A program made the position numbers and the translations under genes. Shown here in pieces: positions 1 through 7,150 of a stretch of DNA of 18,869 nt. The notes under the pieces were generated by a model. That model did not search any database and was not told the DNA's origin. It was given only the letters and a program-made list of their open reading frames with translations. The stretch lies in NCBI GenBank assembly GCA_903927605.1, contig CAIYNT010000179.1:1-18869 (forward strand), written 5' to 3'. This DNA is from an uncultured Holophagaceae bacterium (lineage in GTDB: Bacteria; Acidobacteriota; Holophagae; Holophagales; Holophagaceae). The number at the start of each line of letters is the position of its first letter. Within the stretch, counting starts at the first letter, position 1.

Positions 1-306
1 CAGGGGACGGTCGATGAGGCGGCTGGTGAGGGTTTCCTTGGTGGTAGGGCGGCCCTCGCGCTTGAACCAGCCACCAGGGATCTTACCGGCGGCCAGCACG
101 GGCTCGCGGTAGTCCACGGTGAGCGGGAAGAAGTCGATGCCTTCCCGGGGGGTGCCGTAGCACACGGCCACGAGGACCATGGTGTCGCCCTGGCGGACCA
201 CGACGGCGCCATGGGCCTGCTTGGCGATGCGACCAGTCTCGAGGCTGATGGGCGTCCCGCCCAGGTCCACCGAGACGGTGGTGGGATTGAATTTCAATGC
301 ATTCAT
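1..306 (-). CDS. pnp: Polyribonucleotide nucleotidyltransferase (PNPase), N-terminal part
   Basis: This is the first 102 codons of PNPase; the gene runs off the left edge. PNPase is a cytoplasmic 3'-5' phosphorolytic exoribonuclease of the RNA degradosome. The translated start reads [20 protein letters not shown], then [20 protein letters not shown], then [18 protein letters not shown], then [19 protein letters not shown] and SRLIDRPL. These are the conserved blocks of the first RNase PH domain, including the [10 protein letters not shown] and GGFxKREGRP-type RNA-contact segments. The ATG is at 306-304 on the minus strand, with a GGAG ribosome site about 5 nt upstream. No rpsO gene lies directly upstream, unlike the common rpsO-pnp arrangement. 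Family assignment is from recognition of these blocks. Confidence 0.95.
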   Translation of the reverse strand, partial: MNALKFNPTTVSVDLGGTPISLETGRIAKQAHGAVVVRQGDTMVLVAVCYGTPREGIDFFPLTVDYREPVLAAGKIPGGWFKREGRPTTKETLTSRLIDRPL

Positions 307-343
307 GAGCGCTCCGGGGCCCTCGGGCCCTCGTGGCTCCCCC

Positions 344-368
344 AGATCCCGGGCACCGGCCCGGATCT
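344..368 (-). promoter_or_regulatory. Stem-loop in the pnp leader
   Basis: An inverted repeat of about 10 bp (AGATCC, one bulged base, GGGC; loop ACCG; GCCCGGATCT) lies some 38 nt upstream of the pnp start codon on the same strand. The stretch from here to the start is very GC-rich, with repeated GGGCCC blocks. In Escherichia coli the pnp leader forms a duplex cut by RNase III that lets PNPase repress itself. A similar role here is inference from position and structure. Confidence 0.45.
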
Positions 369-477
369 CCCGCGATCACTCCATGAAACCCTTCCGCCGG
401 ATCCTGAGCCAGGAGGGGGAGGTGGGCTTCCTGCAGAGGTCGCCGCCGAAGGGAAGCAGGTGAAAATCGGCCTGTTC

Positions 478-486
478 AGCATACCA
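478..486 (-). promoter_or_regulatory. Possible extended -10 element for pnp
   Basis: The minus strand reads TGGTATGCT, that is TG-N-TATGCT, an extended -10 matching TATAAT at four of six positions. No good -35 sits 16-18 bp upstream. It would give a pnp leader of roughly 165 nt containing the stem-loop at 344-368. This is weak evidence on its own. Confidence 0.22.
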
Positions 487-613
487 CGGGCGAAGCCACG
501 GCATTCCGGTCCCATTTCGTAGCTGCTGGGAGTAGCGCGGACGAGGAAACTCAAGGTATGAATCCCTACTCCCGATTACATTTTGTTGCCGCGGTGTCTC
601 TCGGCTTGAAACG

Positions 614-652
614 CATGGGCAACCGGGCCCATGACGATGAATCCGACCGGTT
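614..652 (+). other. Hairpin with potential H-type pseudoknot
   Basis: CATGGGC (614-620) pairs with GCCCATG (627-633). The whole 6-nt loop AACCGG (621-626) is the exact complement of CCGGTT (647-652), so an H-type pseudoknot could form in a plus-strand transcript. It lies in the 458-bp gap between pnp and the transferase gene at 765, and upstream of the promoter suggested at 677-704. It is therefore either transcribed from further upstream or a DNA-level palindrome, for example a protein site. I recognise no known riboswitch class. Apart from this, the pnp leader features and the suggested promoter, I see nothing in 307-764. Confidence 0.3.
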
Positions 653-676
653 ATGGGGTGTCACAAGGTTTTTTCT

Positions 677-704
677 TTGAGTGTCCTACCCACCCTGCCA
701 TAAT
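677..704 (+). promoter_or_regulatory. Sigma-70-type promoter for the polysaccharide genes
   Basis: TTGAGT (677-682) and CATAAT (699-704) are separated by 16 bp. They match the -35 and -10 consensus at four and five of six positions. Transcription would begin near 711, about 55-70 nt before the first coding start on this strand. Nothing else in the local GC-rich sequence matches as well. Confidence 0.5.
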
Positions 705-764
705 TTCAGTTCCTGACGTCGCCCATCGGAGGTTGAGCAACTGCCTCCGGACTCCACCAACCCC

Positions 765-1868
765 ATGCTGAGGACGCCTGTGACGCCTATCTGGATCCAA
801 TCAGCTGTGGGGGTCGGCTTGGGGTTGGGGTTTTCCTCTGTGCTGATCCGCTGGGTGGCACCGTTGGGCTGGATGGATCGACCGGATCAGACGCGGAAGC
901 ACCACGCCCGCCCCATCGCCCGCACAGGCGGGTTGGCGCTTTGGCTGGGCCTCATCCTGGCCCAGGTCCTGGGGAAGGTGCCCTTCCAGCTGCACACACT
1001 GGATTGGGTGGCCATCCACGGTATGGCGCTGATTGGTCTGCTGGACGACCGCTTCGACCTCCGGGCCAGGTACAAGGCCGTGGCGGGGCTGTCGATGGCC
1101 CTGCTGCTCGCATTTCATATCACTCAGAGCCTGGGCCGGACCGTGGGACATATCCCCTTTCTGGGAATGGAGCTGCCGACCCACCCCGTGATCATCTTCC
1201 CGCTCCTCATGTTGTGGTTCTGGGGGATCCCGCAGGCCTACAACCTCATCGATGGCATCAACGGCCTGTCTATGGGCTTCGGTGCCCTCCTTCTGGGGGT
1301 GCTCGGCTGGAATCTGGGCAGCGAGCCAGCCCTGCTATGGGGCGGCTTGGCGGCAGTGCTGGCCCTCAACTTCCCAAAGGCCCACCACTTTCTAGGGGAC
1401 TGCGGTGCCCTGCTGTTGGGGACCCTCTTCGCGATCCTGGCCATTCAGGCCTTCGCGTTCAGCCAGCCCGATCTGCTGCTCTGGGTGTTCGCTTATCCCA
1501 TCGTGGACGTCAGCCTGGTGGTGAGTCTCCGGCGCTGGCATGGCCAGCCACTCAGTACCGCGGATCGCAACCACCTCCACCACTGGATGATGGACCGGGT
1601 GGGGCGACGGTCCTGGATTGCCACACCTTTGCTGCTGGGCTTTGCCGGACTGCCCATGCTGCGGGCGACGGCCATAGCGGGGCATCTGCCGCTATCCACC
1701 TTGGGAATCCTCGCCCTGGTGATGCTGGCGCTCAAGGCCTTCAAGGATCGCGCCATGAACCCGCTGAAGGCAACACGGCGGAAGGTGATCCAGGTTCATC
1801 ATGAGATCCCATTTCTGGGGTCCGAGGTGATGCGGGAATCCCCCTCCGGCTCCCATCCCAGGCTTTGA
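765..1868 (+). CDS. WecA/TagO-type polyprenyl-phosphate sugar-1-phosphate transferase
   Basis: An integral membrane enzyme of the MraY/WecA glycosyltransferase-4 family. It transfers a (usually N-acetylhexosamine) sugar-1-phosphate from a UDP-sugar to undecaprenyl phosphate, the first step of an envelope polysaccharide. Of 367 residues, the recognisable motifs in order are DRPDQTRKHHARPIARTGG (about 38-56), the acidic motif GLLDDRFD (91-98), NLIDGINGL (160-168), GDCGALLLG (211-219) and a His-rich loop near RNHLHHWMMDRVG (268-280). Many hydrophobic segments surround them. ATG 765 has no good ribosome site. GTG at 780 is in frame and has GAGG six bases upstream, so the protein may begin five residues later. 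The next gene, on the same strand, exports polysaccharide, which supports the role. The exact sugar substrate cannot be read. Confidence 0.88.
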   Translation: MLRTPVTPIWIQSAVGVGLGLGFSSVLIRWVAPLGWMDRPDQTRKHHARPIARTGGLALWLGLILAQVLGKVPFQLHTLDWVAIHGMALIGLLDDRFDLRARYKAVAGLSMALLLAFHITQSLGRTVGHIPFLGMELPTHPVIIFPLLMLWFWGIPQAYNLIDGINGLSMGFGALLLGVLGWNLGSEPALLWGGLAAVLALNFPKAHHFLGDCGALLLGTLFAILAIQAFAFSQPDLLLWVFAYPIVDVSLVVSLRRWHGQPLSTADRNHLHHWMMDRVGRRSWIATPLLLGFAGLPMLRATAIAGHLPLSTLGILALVMLALKAFKDRAMNPLKATRRKVIQVHHEIPFLGSEVMRESPSGSHPRL

Positions 1869-1926
1869 TTCGGGTTCCTTGGGCTTGATCGGAAAGGCTC
1901 AGGCATACTCGATGTCAGTGAGCTTT

Positions 1927-1958
1927 GCCCCCGGGGGACTGATCCTGTGCCCGGGGGC
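1927..1958 (+). promoter_or_regulatory. GC-rich leader hairpin before the export gene
   Basis: GCCCCCGGG (1927-1935) and CCCGGGGGC (1950-1958) are perfect inverted repeats around a 14-nt loop. The hairpin ends 8 bases before the AGGA ribosome site (1967-1970) of the downstream gene. It has no T-tract, so it is not an intrinsic terminator. It could modulate translation or messenger stability. No convincing promoter is seen in the 110-bp gap, so the gene may be cotranscribed with the transferase. Confidence 0.45.
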
Positions 1959-1978
1959 CTTCCGATAGGACAGTCCCG

Positions 1979-4765
1979 ATGCGCATCTCCCGCTTGATCA
2001 TTCCCCTGGTGGCCGCCTCGGCCCTGTTCGCCCAGCTGCCCCAGGGCCTGGATCTCCAGGCGCTGAAGCAGGCCGCTGTCCAGGGCGGGACTGGAACGGC
2101 GGATGCTATCCCTGCTCGTGCCACTGCGCTGCCAGCCGGGACGCTGGTGGAGGATGGGGCCCGGCAGCGCAGCGAGGACGAAAAGCTGGATGAGGAGATC
2201 CGGGCGCTGAAGCGCCGGGAGAAGGGGCCCCGCCGCTTCGGCGCGGACCTGTTCCTGGTGCGGCAGCGGGGCTCGGCGGCCACGGAAGGGGGCATTGCCG
2301 AGGACTACGTGCTGGGCACGGGCGACCGGCTGAACCTCAACGTGTTCGGCAGTGCGACCTTCGATCTGCCCGTGCAGGTGGATGGCCGTGGCGAGATCGT
2401 GATTCCCAAGGTGGGCACCGCCAAGGTGGGTGGCCTGACGCTGGGGAAAGCCAAGGCAGCGGTGCAGGGGCTGGTGAGCCGCAACTTCTCCCGCTCCTCC
2501 GTGGATCTGCAAGTGATCAAGCTCAGGGAAGTGCGGGTCTTTGTGATGGGGGAAGTCTACCGGCCCGGCAGTTACCTGGTGTCGAGCCTCAGCTCGCTGG
2601 TCAATGTGCTGAGCCTGGCCGGCGGCCCCACGGCTGTGGGCAGCTATCGCGAGATTCGGGTGATGCGCGGCGGTCAGAAGGTGGCCAACCTGGATCTCTA
2701 CCCGCTACGGGCCGAGGGCATGGGCAATCCCAACGTGGCCCTGCAGAACGGCGACACGGTCTTCGTGCCCCTGGCGCAGAACCAGGTGCTGCTGGAGGGG
2801 GCCTTTCAGCGGGTGGTGAACCTGCTGCCATTACCCCCTAAGGCCGGTGAACCCGCGGAACCTGGGGATTTGAACTTGGACCCCTTGAAGGATCAGCGGG
2901 AACGTAGCCAACGGGAGATCACGGCCATCGAGGCACAGTTGGCCCCGCGCAAGGAGCCTGCCGAAGGGGAAGCCACCCCGGTTCCCACGGGTCAGGACCA
3001 GGCGGTCAGGGCACCTGTTCAAGCCCTTGCAGCCGCACCGTTGACCCTCACGGAACGGGCGACGCTCGAGGACCGGCTCGCCTTCCTAAAGCGCCAGATG
3101 GTGGCCCTCAAGGAGGCTTCGGTCGGAGATCACCGCGTGCAAATCGACCCTGAGACGAAACGGCCAGTGCTTCTCTCGGAAGCTGAAGCCCAACAGCCGG
3201 AGTGGTTGCGGCGATGGGAACGGACGGGTGCGGCGCCCAATATGCAGTTCGAGCTTCGGGCAAGTGAGACCGTGGCCGATGCGCTGCGGTTTGCGGGCGG
3301 ATTCGCCCCGCAGGCAGGCTCGGGGTCGCTGTCGTTGCGCCGCCGCGAGGCCTCGGGAGTCCTGGTGGGTCGGGATGTGTCTGTGGCCTCGGCGGACCGG
3401 ATGCCGCTCCAGCGGGGCGATATCCTGACCGCCCTTCCCCGCCGGGAACGTACGGGTCCGGTGATCCAGATCTCCGGTTGGGTCCGGACTCCAGGGTTCT
3501 TCGCACGGACCGATGGCCTGCGGATTGGCGATCTTCTGAAGCGGGATGCCCAGATGCTTCCGGATACCTATCGGGCGCGCGGGGAAGTGGTGCGGACGGC
3601 GCTGGATGGCTCGACCCGCTTCCTGGCTATCGACCTGGACCGGGCCCTGGCCGGGGATGCAGCCCATAACCTGCTGCTGGAGGACCGGGACCGTGTCGAG
3701 CTCTTCCGCATGGAGGATCTGCGGCTGCAAGAGTTCGTGACCGTGCTGGGCCCCGTGGCTCGACCTGGGACCTATGCCTTCCACGGGGGCATGCGAGCCT
3801 CGGATCTGATCTTCCGCGCCGGGATTCCGGAGAAATCCGCGGATCGCTTTGTGGCCGAATTGGCTCGCAGCCACCAGGGAAAGCCCAGCGAGATCCTCCA
3901 TCTCGATCTGTCGAAGCTGCTCTCCACCCAGGAGGGAAGCCCAGTGACCTTGCTGGATGACGCGCTGAATCCCCGCATTCAGGCCGATGACCAGCTCAGC
4001 CTGTTCGAGAAGCCTGACTTCAAGGTGCATAGGACCGTGCGCATCATTGGCATGGTGGCCCGCCCTGGGTCCTACACCCTTGATTCGGACCGGCCGCGGT
4101 TGAGTGAGCTCATCAAGCGGGTGGGAGGGATCACGGCTGAAGGCATGCCCCAGGCAAGCATCTTCCTCCGGCACATGAGTACCCAGGACGCTTCCCTCGC
4201 CAGGGCTGCGGAGGAATCCGGATTGGCCGGGAAGGACCCCACGGCCAAGGGTATCAACGAGATTCTCGAGCGGCTGAGCGAAACCAAACGCCAGCCGTCG
4301 ACCGGCCAGCTGATGAAGAATCCCATTCTCCACGGACTTCTGGCCGGCAGCCTGAACCGTATGGTCGTGGATTTCAAGGGCGCGCTGAAAGGCGATGCCC
4401 TGGCAGATGTCGAGCTGCAGGATGGGGACGAGATCATCGTCCCCAGGGCCACGGGTGCAGCCTATGTGGTAGGAGAAACTGCCAGCCCCTTCGCGACCTA
4501 CCAGGTCCGGAGCGGCATGAAGGTGTCTGATCTGCTCAAACAGGCGGGTGGCACCACCCGGAATGCCGATACCGGGAGTATCCGCCTGCTGAAGGCCGAT
4601 GGTCGCATCCTGGACAGCTGGGTGAATGGCCGGGTCGTGGAACCTGGCGACACCCTGCTGGTGCCGCAACGCTTCAGGCGCGATTACAGCTGGCAGGAAA
4701 ATCTGAACGCCTTGATGCCAGTGGCCCTGGTTTTAAGCTCACTGGCCGCGACGGGACACTTGTAG
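1979..4765 (+). CDS. Large Wza-like polysaccharide export protein with multiple SLBB domains
   Basis: A 928-residue outer-membrane polysaccharide export (OPX) protein. The start is fixed by AGGA eight bases upstream and a Sec signal peptide (residues 1 to about 19, ending ALFA). No lipobox cysteine follows, unlike E. coli Wza. The Poly_export domain covers about 108-180 (YVLGTGDRLNLNVFG). SLBB domains follow at about 185-265 (FVMGEVYRPGSY), 494-575, 586-676 (VTVLGPVARPGTY), 686-822 (RIIGMVARPGSY) and 827-897 (AYVVGE...LLKQAGGTT). A further SLBB unit seems split: its first strand is near 268-280 and it resumes near 423, with about 140 residues between, rich in Pro, Ala and charged residues and partly coiled-coil. 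The last 20 residues are hydrophobic, like the membrane-spanning helix of OPX proteins. It follows the transferase gene and is about 2.5 times the size of Wza. Confidence 0.9.
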   Translation: MRISRLIIPLVAASALFAQLPQGLDLQALKQAAVQGGTGTADAIPARATALPAGTLVEDGARQRSEDEKLDEEIRALKRREKGPRRFGADLFLVRQRGSAATEGGIAEDYVLGTGDRLNLNVFGSATFDLPVQVDGRGEIVIPKVGTAKVGGLTLGKAKAAVQGLVSRNFSRSSVDLQVIKLREVRVFVMGEVYRPGSYLVSSLSSLVNVLSLAGGPTAVGSYREIRVMRGGQKVANLDLYPLRAEGMGNPNVALQNGDTVFVPLAQNQVLLEGAFQRVVNLLPLPPKAGEPAEPGDLNLDPLKDQRERSQREITAIEAQLAPRKEPAEGEATPVPTGQDQAVRAPVQALAAAPLTLTERATLEDRLAFLKRQMVALKEASVGDHRVQIDPETKRPVLLSEAEAQQPEWLRRWERTGAAPNMQFELRASETVADALRFAGGFAPQAGSGSLSLRRREASGVLVGRDVSVASADRMPLQRGDILTALPRRERTGPVIQISGWVRTPGFFARTDGLRIGDLLKRDAQMLPDTYRARGEVVRTALDGSTRFLAIDLDRALAGDAAHNLLLEDRDRVELFRMEDLRLQEFVTVLGPVARPGTYAFHGGMRASDLIFRAGIPEKSADRFVAELARSHQGKPSEILHLDLSKLLSTQEGSPVTLLDDALNPRIQADDQLSLFEKPDFKVHRTVRIIGMVARPGSYTLDSDRPRLSELIKRVGGITAEGMPQASIFLRHMSTQDASLARAAEESGLAGKDPTAKGINEILERLSETKRQPSTGQLMKNPILHGLLAGSLNRMVVDFKGALKGDALADVELQDGDEIIVPRATGAAYVVGETASPFATYQVRSGMKVSDLLKQAGGTTRNADTGSIRLLKADGRILDSWVNGRVVEPGDTLLVPQRFRRDYSWQENLNALMPVALVLSSLAATGHL

Positions 4766-4794
4766 TCTTACCTGAGGCCGCTTGGAATAGAATG

Positions 4795-4821
4795 AAGGGC
4801 CCCGTCCATGCGGGGCCTTTT
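4795..4821 (+). terminator. Intrinsic terminator after the export gene
   Basis: GGCCCCG (4798-4804) pairs perfectly with CGGGGCC (4811-4817) around the loop TCCATG, followed by TTTT. Flanking AAG and TTT extend the stem. It lies 30 bp after the export gene stop. It also argues against ATG 4808, which falls inside the loop, as the queD start. Confidence 0.85.
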
Positions 4822-4834
4822 CTACGTGAGTGCT

Positions 4835-5182
4835 ATGATTCTGCGCAAAGAATACTGGTTTGAAGCCGCCCACTTCATTTACAACCACCCGGGTAAGTGC
4901 CGGAACCTGCACGGCCACAGCTACAAGCTCTTCGTGCTGCTGGAGGGACAGATCGATCCCGGCACGGGGATGATCATCGACTTCGACGATTTGTCCAAGG
5001 TGGTGATGGAGCAGGTGATCTCGAAGCTCGACCACCGCTTTCTGAACGATCTGATCCCCCTGTCCACCGCCGAGAACATCTCGGTGTGGATCTGGGAGCA
5101 GCTCAAGCCCTCCTTGCCGCAGCTCTGCCAGATCGAGGTCTATGAAACCACGGATAACTGCGTGATCTACCGCGGAGCCTGA
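4835..5182 (+). CDS. queD: 6-carboxy-5,6,7,8-tetrahydropterin synthase (QueD)
   Basis: A 115-residue member of the 6-pyruvoyl-tetrahydropterin synthase family. It converts 7,8-dihydroneopterin triphosphate to 6-carboxytetrahydropterin in queuosine/7-deazaguanine synthesis. The zinc ligands are visible as H13 in FEAAHFI and H26/H28 in CRNLHGH, with the catalytic Cys22 just before. Also present are DFDDL, the LDHRFLND segment carrying the catalytic-dyad histidine, the TAEN motif and the late glutamate in EVYETTDNC. The start at 4835 gives the usual family N terminus (MILRKEYWFEAAH). The upstream in-frame ATG at 4808 lies in a terminator loop. The ribosome site is weak (GTGAG). No queC or queE is present nearby. 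Its stop is one base from the next gene. Confidence 0.9.
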   Translation: MILRKEYWFEAAHFIYNHPGKCRNLHGHSYKLFVLLEGQIDPGTGMIIDFDDLSKVVMEQVISKLDHRFLNDLIPLSTAENISVWIWEQLKPSLPQLCQIEVYETTDNCVIYRGA

Positions 5183-5183
5183 T

Positions 5184-5684
5184 ATGCGACGCCTATGGGC
5201 TCTGCCTGCGCTGGTTCTGCTGGTCGGTTGCGACGCCATCAACCCAGCCCTGCGCTATCAGGATGCAGCGCGGCAACTGCGCTTTACGCTGGATCGTGTT
5301 GAGCCGCAGATTGACCTCGCCTTCCCATTGGAACAGTCTCGCCTGCGCTTGCGGATTGAAGTGGGCGTGGATAACCCCTCGGACCAGCGCCTCCTTACCA
5401 GGCACGTATCAGGTGACCTGCGCCTGAACGCTCAGGGTGGAGACCACCCACTGGGATCAGTGAGTTTTCCTGATGGCGCGGATATCGCACCCAAGGGCCG
5501 TAGCGTCCTCAAGGTGGAAGTGGCACTGGGCTACAACGACCTGAAGACCGCCTGGGGCCCGTTGTCTGGCGCCGTGATGCGCCAGGAACCCGCTATCTGG
5601 AATCTGGCTGGTGAGGCCCGCTTCGCGGTGCTGGGTGTCGAGTTCGGGGTGCCCTTTCGCACTTCGAAGGAGAGCGGACGATGA
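5184..5684 (+). CDS. LEA14-like (LEA type 2) lipoprotein
   Basis: A 166-residue predicted lipoprotein. Residues 1-16 form a lipoprotein signal peptide with lipobox LLVGC, so Cys16 would be acylated. The mature part reads as one beta-sandwich of LEA type-2 character: RFTLDRVEPQIDLAFPLEQS, then RLRIEVGVDNPSDQRLL, LGSVSFPDGADIAPKG and ending FAVLGVEFGVPFRTSK. That fold occurs in bacterial periplasmic or outer-membrane lipoproteins of poorly known role. The start ATG is one base after the queD stop, with GGAG upstream inside queD, so the two are probably cotranscribed. There is no functional link to queuosine that I can see. Confidence 0.72.
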   Translation: MRRLWALPALVLLVGCDAINPALRYQDAARQLRFTLDRVEPQIDLAFPLEQSRLRLRIEVGVDNPSDQRLLTRHVSGDLRLNAQGGDHPLGSVSFPDGADIAPKGRSVLKVEVALGYNDLKTAWGPLSGAVMRQEPAIWNLAGEARFAVLGVEFGVPFRTSKESGR

Positions 5685-5706
5685 CTGGCCTATCATCATG
5701 GGCCAG
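5685..5706 (+). other. Small hairpin after the lipoprotein gene
   Basis: CTGGCC and GGCCAG flank a 10-nt loop, immediately after the stop codon. No T-tract follows, so it is at best a weak 3'-end structure. Confidence 0.3.
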
Positions 5707-5752
5707 AGGACGAAGGAACGAAGCGGCTCCTGCATACTGTTAGGGTGACCCC

Positions 5753-6073
5753 ATGGCCCAGAGACTAGCCCTATCCATTCCAGAGGCATTAGCTTCTCAC
5801 CTGGGAAGTATCGAGGGGCTCTGCCGAAAGTACCATGTCGCTCGCCTTGCGCTTTTCGGGTCAGCCTCACGTGGGGAAGTACGTGAGAGTTCAGACCTGG
5901 ATCTACTGGTTTCATTCCAACCAGGCAAGACACCAGGACTGGGCTTTTTCATGCTCCAGCAGGAACTTCAGGACGTGTTGGGCCTTCCCGTCGATCTGAA
6001 CACACCTGAGGATCTCAGCCGACACTTCCGTGACCAGGTTCTCCGTGAGGCCCGGGTGGTATATGAATCCTGA
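5753..6073 (+). CDS. mntA: MntA-type nucleotidyltransferase antitoxin (MNT domain)
   Basis: A 106-residue minimal nucleotidyltransferase. The family signature GSX10DXD is complete: G36 S37, ten residues including RG, then D48-L-D50. A third carboxylate is likely D81 in VDLNTPEDL. In the MntA/HepT (type VII) toxin-antitoxin system, MntA transfers AMP from ATP to a tyrosine of the HEPN toxin and silences it. The gene overlaps the HEPN gene by 11 bp, so translation is likely coupled. AGGGTGA just upstream serves as ribosome site. Codons such as AGA, CTA, TTA and CCA are more frequent than in the neighbours, which suggests horizontal acquisition. Whether this copy is active is not known. Confidence 0.88.
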   Translation: MAQRLALSIPEALASHLGSIEGLCRKYHVARLALFGSASRGEVRESSDLDLLVSFQPGKTPGLGFFMLQQELQDVLGLPVDLNTPEDLSRHFRDQVLREARVVYES

Positions 6074-6419
6074 TCATGGGAGCACGCGAGTCAGGCTACT
6101 GCACATGCTGGAAGCCTGTAGTCGGACCGCTAACTTCGTGGAGAACCGCAGCCGCAAGGATCTCGAGACGGACGAAATGCTTCGGTTGGCACTGCAATAT
6201 TTGGTTCTAACTCTGGGTGAGGCCGCCAAGCATATCCCGCAAGAGGTCCAGGCGATGGCTCCCGATATCCCATGGCGTGCAGTTGCCGCCTCCAGGGACC
6301 GCATGGCTCACGGTTACTTCGACATCAACCTCGACATGCTGTGGACGATGGCCTCGGTGGATATTCCCGCCCTTCAGAAAGGCCTCAATAAGTTATTGGA
6401 ACGGGAGAATACTGAATGA
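6063..6419 (+). CDS. hepT: HepT-type HEPN ribonuclease toxin (DUF86)
   Basis: A 118-residue HEPN protein of the DUF86/HepT family. The active-site motif RX4HXY is present as R78-D-R-M-A-H83-G-Y85, in the typical context before FDIN. In characterised HepT proteins Arg and His cut RNA and the Tyr is the target of AMPylation by MntA. Helices such as LRLALQYLVLTLGEAAKHI are usual for the family. I chose ATG 6063, which overlaps the mntA stop; a GTG at 6030 is in frame but lies deep in mntA. A HAD-type gene starts 41 bp after its stop. Confidence 0.87.
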   Translation: MNPDHGSTRVRLLHMLEACSRTANFVENRSRKDLETDEMLRLALQYLVLTLGEAAKHIPQEVQAMAPDIPWRAVAASRDRMAHGYFDINLDMLWTMASVDIPALQKGLNKLLERENTE

Positions 6420-6459
6420 AGGACATTCACGGCAGACAGACCAGGATCCAAAGCCCAAG

Positions 6460-7140
6460 ATGATCCGCGCGGTCGTTTTCGACCTATGGAATACGCTGGT
6501 CTTCAGCCCGGCGGGAAGCCCCTTCCAGCGGTTGAAGGACCTCCTGCGTCCGGATCAGGTTGACCAATTCCCCGCGCTGGTCCGGGACGGCATGGTGCAG
6601 CCCTACCCTTCCGTGCAGGAATTTCTTGAGGCTTGGAAAGATCCCGCCCACTTTAATGGCGCGCAGATGGAGGCCATGGCACAGGCTTTCCTGGAGGCCG
6701 GTGGTCAGGCGGAATGCTTCCCCGGGACGCCCGAGGCTGTGGGCGCAGTGCGCGATCTGGCGCGGGTGGCGCTGCTCTCCAATACCCAGACTTTCGGCCT
6801 GGAGATGCTCGACCGGCTCGGCATCACCGAGCGCATCCGTACGAGGATGTTCAGCGCAGAGATCGGGGCCCTGAAGCCTGAGCCGGCGGCCTTCGAGGCG
6901 GTGCAACGGAAGCTGGGGCTCTTTCCCGGCAACCTGGCTATGGTGGGCGACAGCTGGACCGATGACGTGCTGGGTGCGCTGGAGGCGGGCTGGATCGCCA
7001 TCTGGGTGAACCGGGAGGCGAAGCCCCGTCCCCCCCACCATCCCGAATCTCCCGTCTACGAAGTCCGAAGCCTCGACCGGGTGCCCGAACTCATCCAAGG
7101 CTTGCAGGAAGGCATGCGCTGCCCGACCTGTCTCGGATAG
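6460..7140 (+). CDS. HAD-superfamily hydrolase with altered motif I
   Basis: A 226-residue haloacid-dehalogenase-like protein. Motif I is FDLWNTL (nucleophile D8), motif II LLSNT, motif III the Lys of GALKPEP, and motif IV MVGDSWTDDVLGA. The order and spacing fit subfamily IA phosphatases. The second aspartate of the DxDxT phosphatase motif is replaced by Trp10, as in several non-phosphatase or atypical HAD families, so the substrate cannot be given. The C terminus carries CPTC and could bind a metal. ATG 6460 gives the family-typical start MIRAVVFD. The nearest ribosome-like sequence, AGGA, is 13 bases away and weak. Its stop is only 10 bp from the stop of the convergent RNase gene, with no terminator between. 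Confidence 0.85.
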   Translation: MIRAVVFDLWNTLVFSPAGSPFQRLKDLLRPDQVDQFPALVRDGMVQPYPSVQEFLEAWKDPAHFNGAQMEAMAQAFLEAGGQAECFPGTPEAVGAVRDLARVALLSNTQTFGLEMLDRLGITERIRTRMFSAEIGALKPEPAAFEAVQRKLGLFPGNLAMVGDSWTDDVLGALEAGWIAIWVNREAKPRPPHHPESPVYEVRSLDRVPELIQGLQEGMRCPTCLG

Positions 7141-7150
7141 CCAAACGGTC

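Noticed and set aside
741..764. CTG at 741 as start of the transferase gene, using GGAGG at 728-732
   Set aside because: CTG starts are rare, and GTG 780 has its own GAGG at good spacing.
1885..1909. Promoter before the export gene (TTGATC or TTGGGC with CATACT)
   Set aside because: Spacers of 13 and 19 bp are outside the usual range, and the upstream gene can supply transcription.
3086..4669. 527-codon open frame on the minus strand inside the export gene
   Set aside because: It is a shadow of the GC-rich coding strand: His/Gly/Arg/Gln-rich with no family motif, while the plus strand has clear SLBB domains.
4808..4834. Upstream ATG for queD that would add nine residues
   Set aside because: The ATG lies in the loop of an intrinsic terminator, and the family N terminus begins at 4835.
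5731..5740. -10 box (CATACT) for the mntA-hepT pair
   Set aside because: There is no recognisable -35 at the right distance, and the TG is not placed as in an extended -10.
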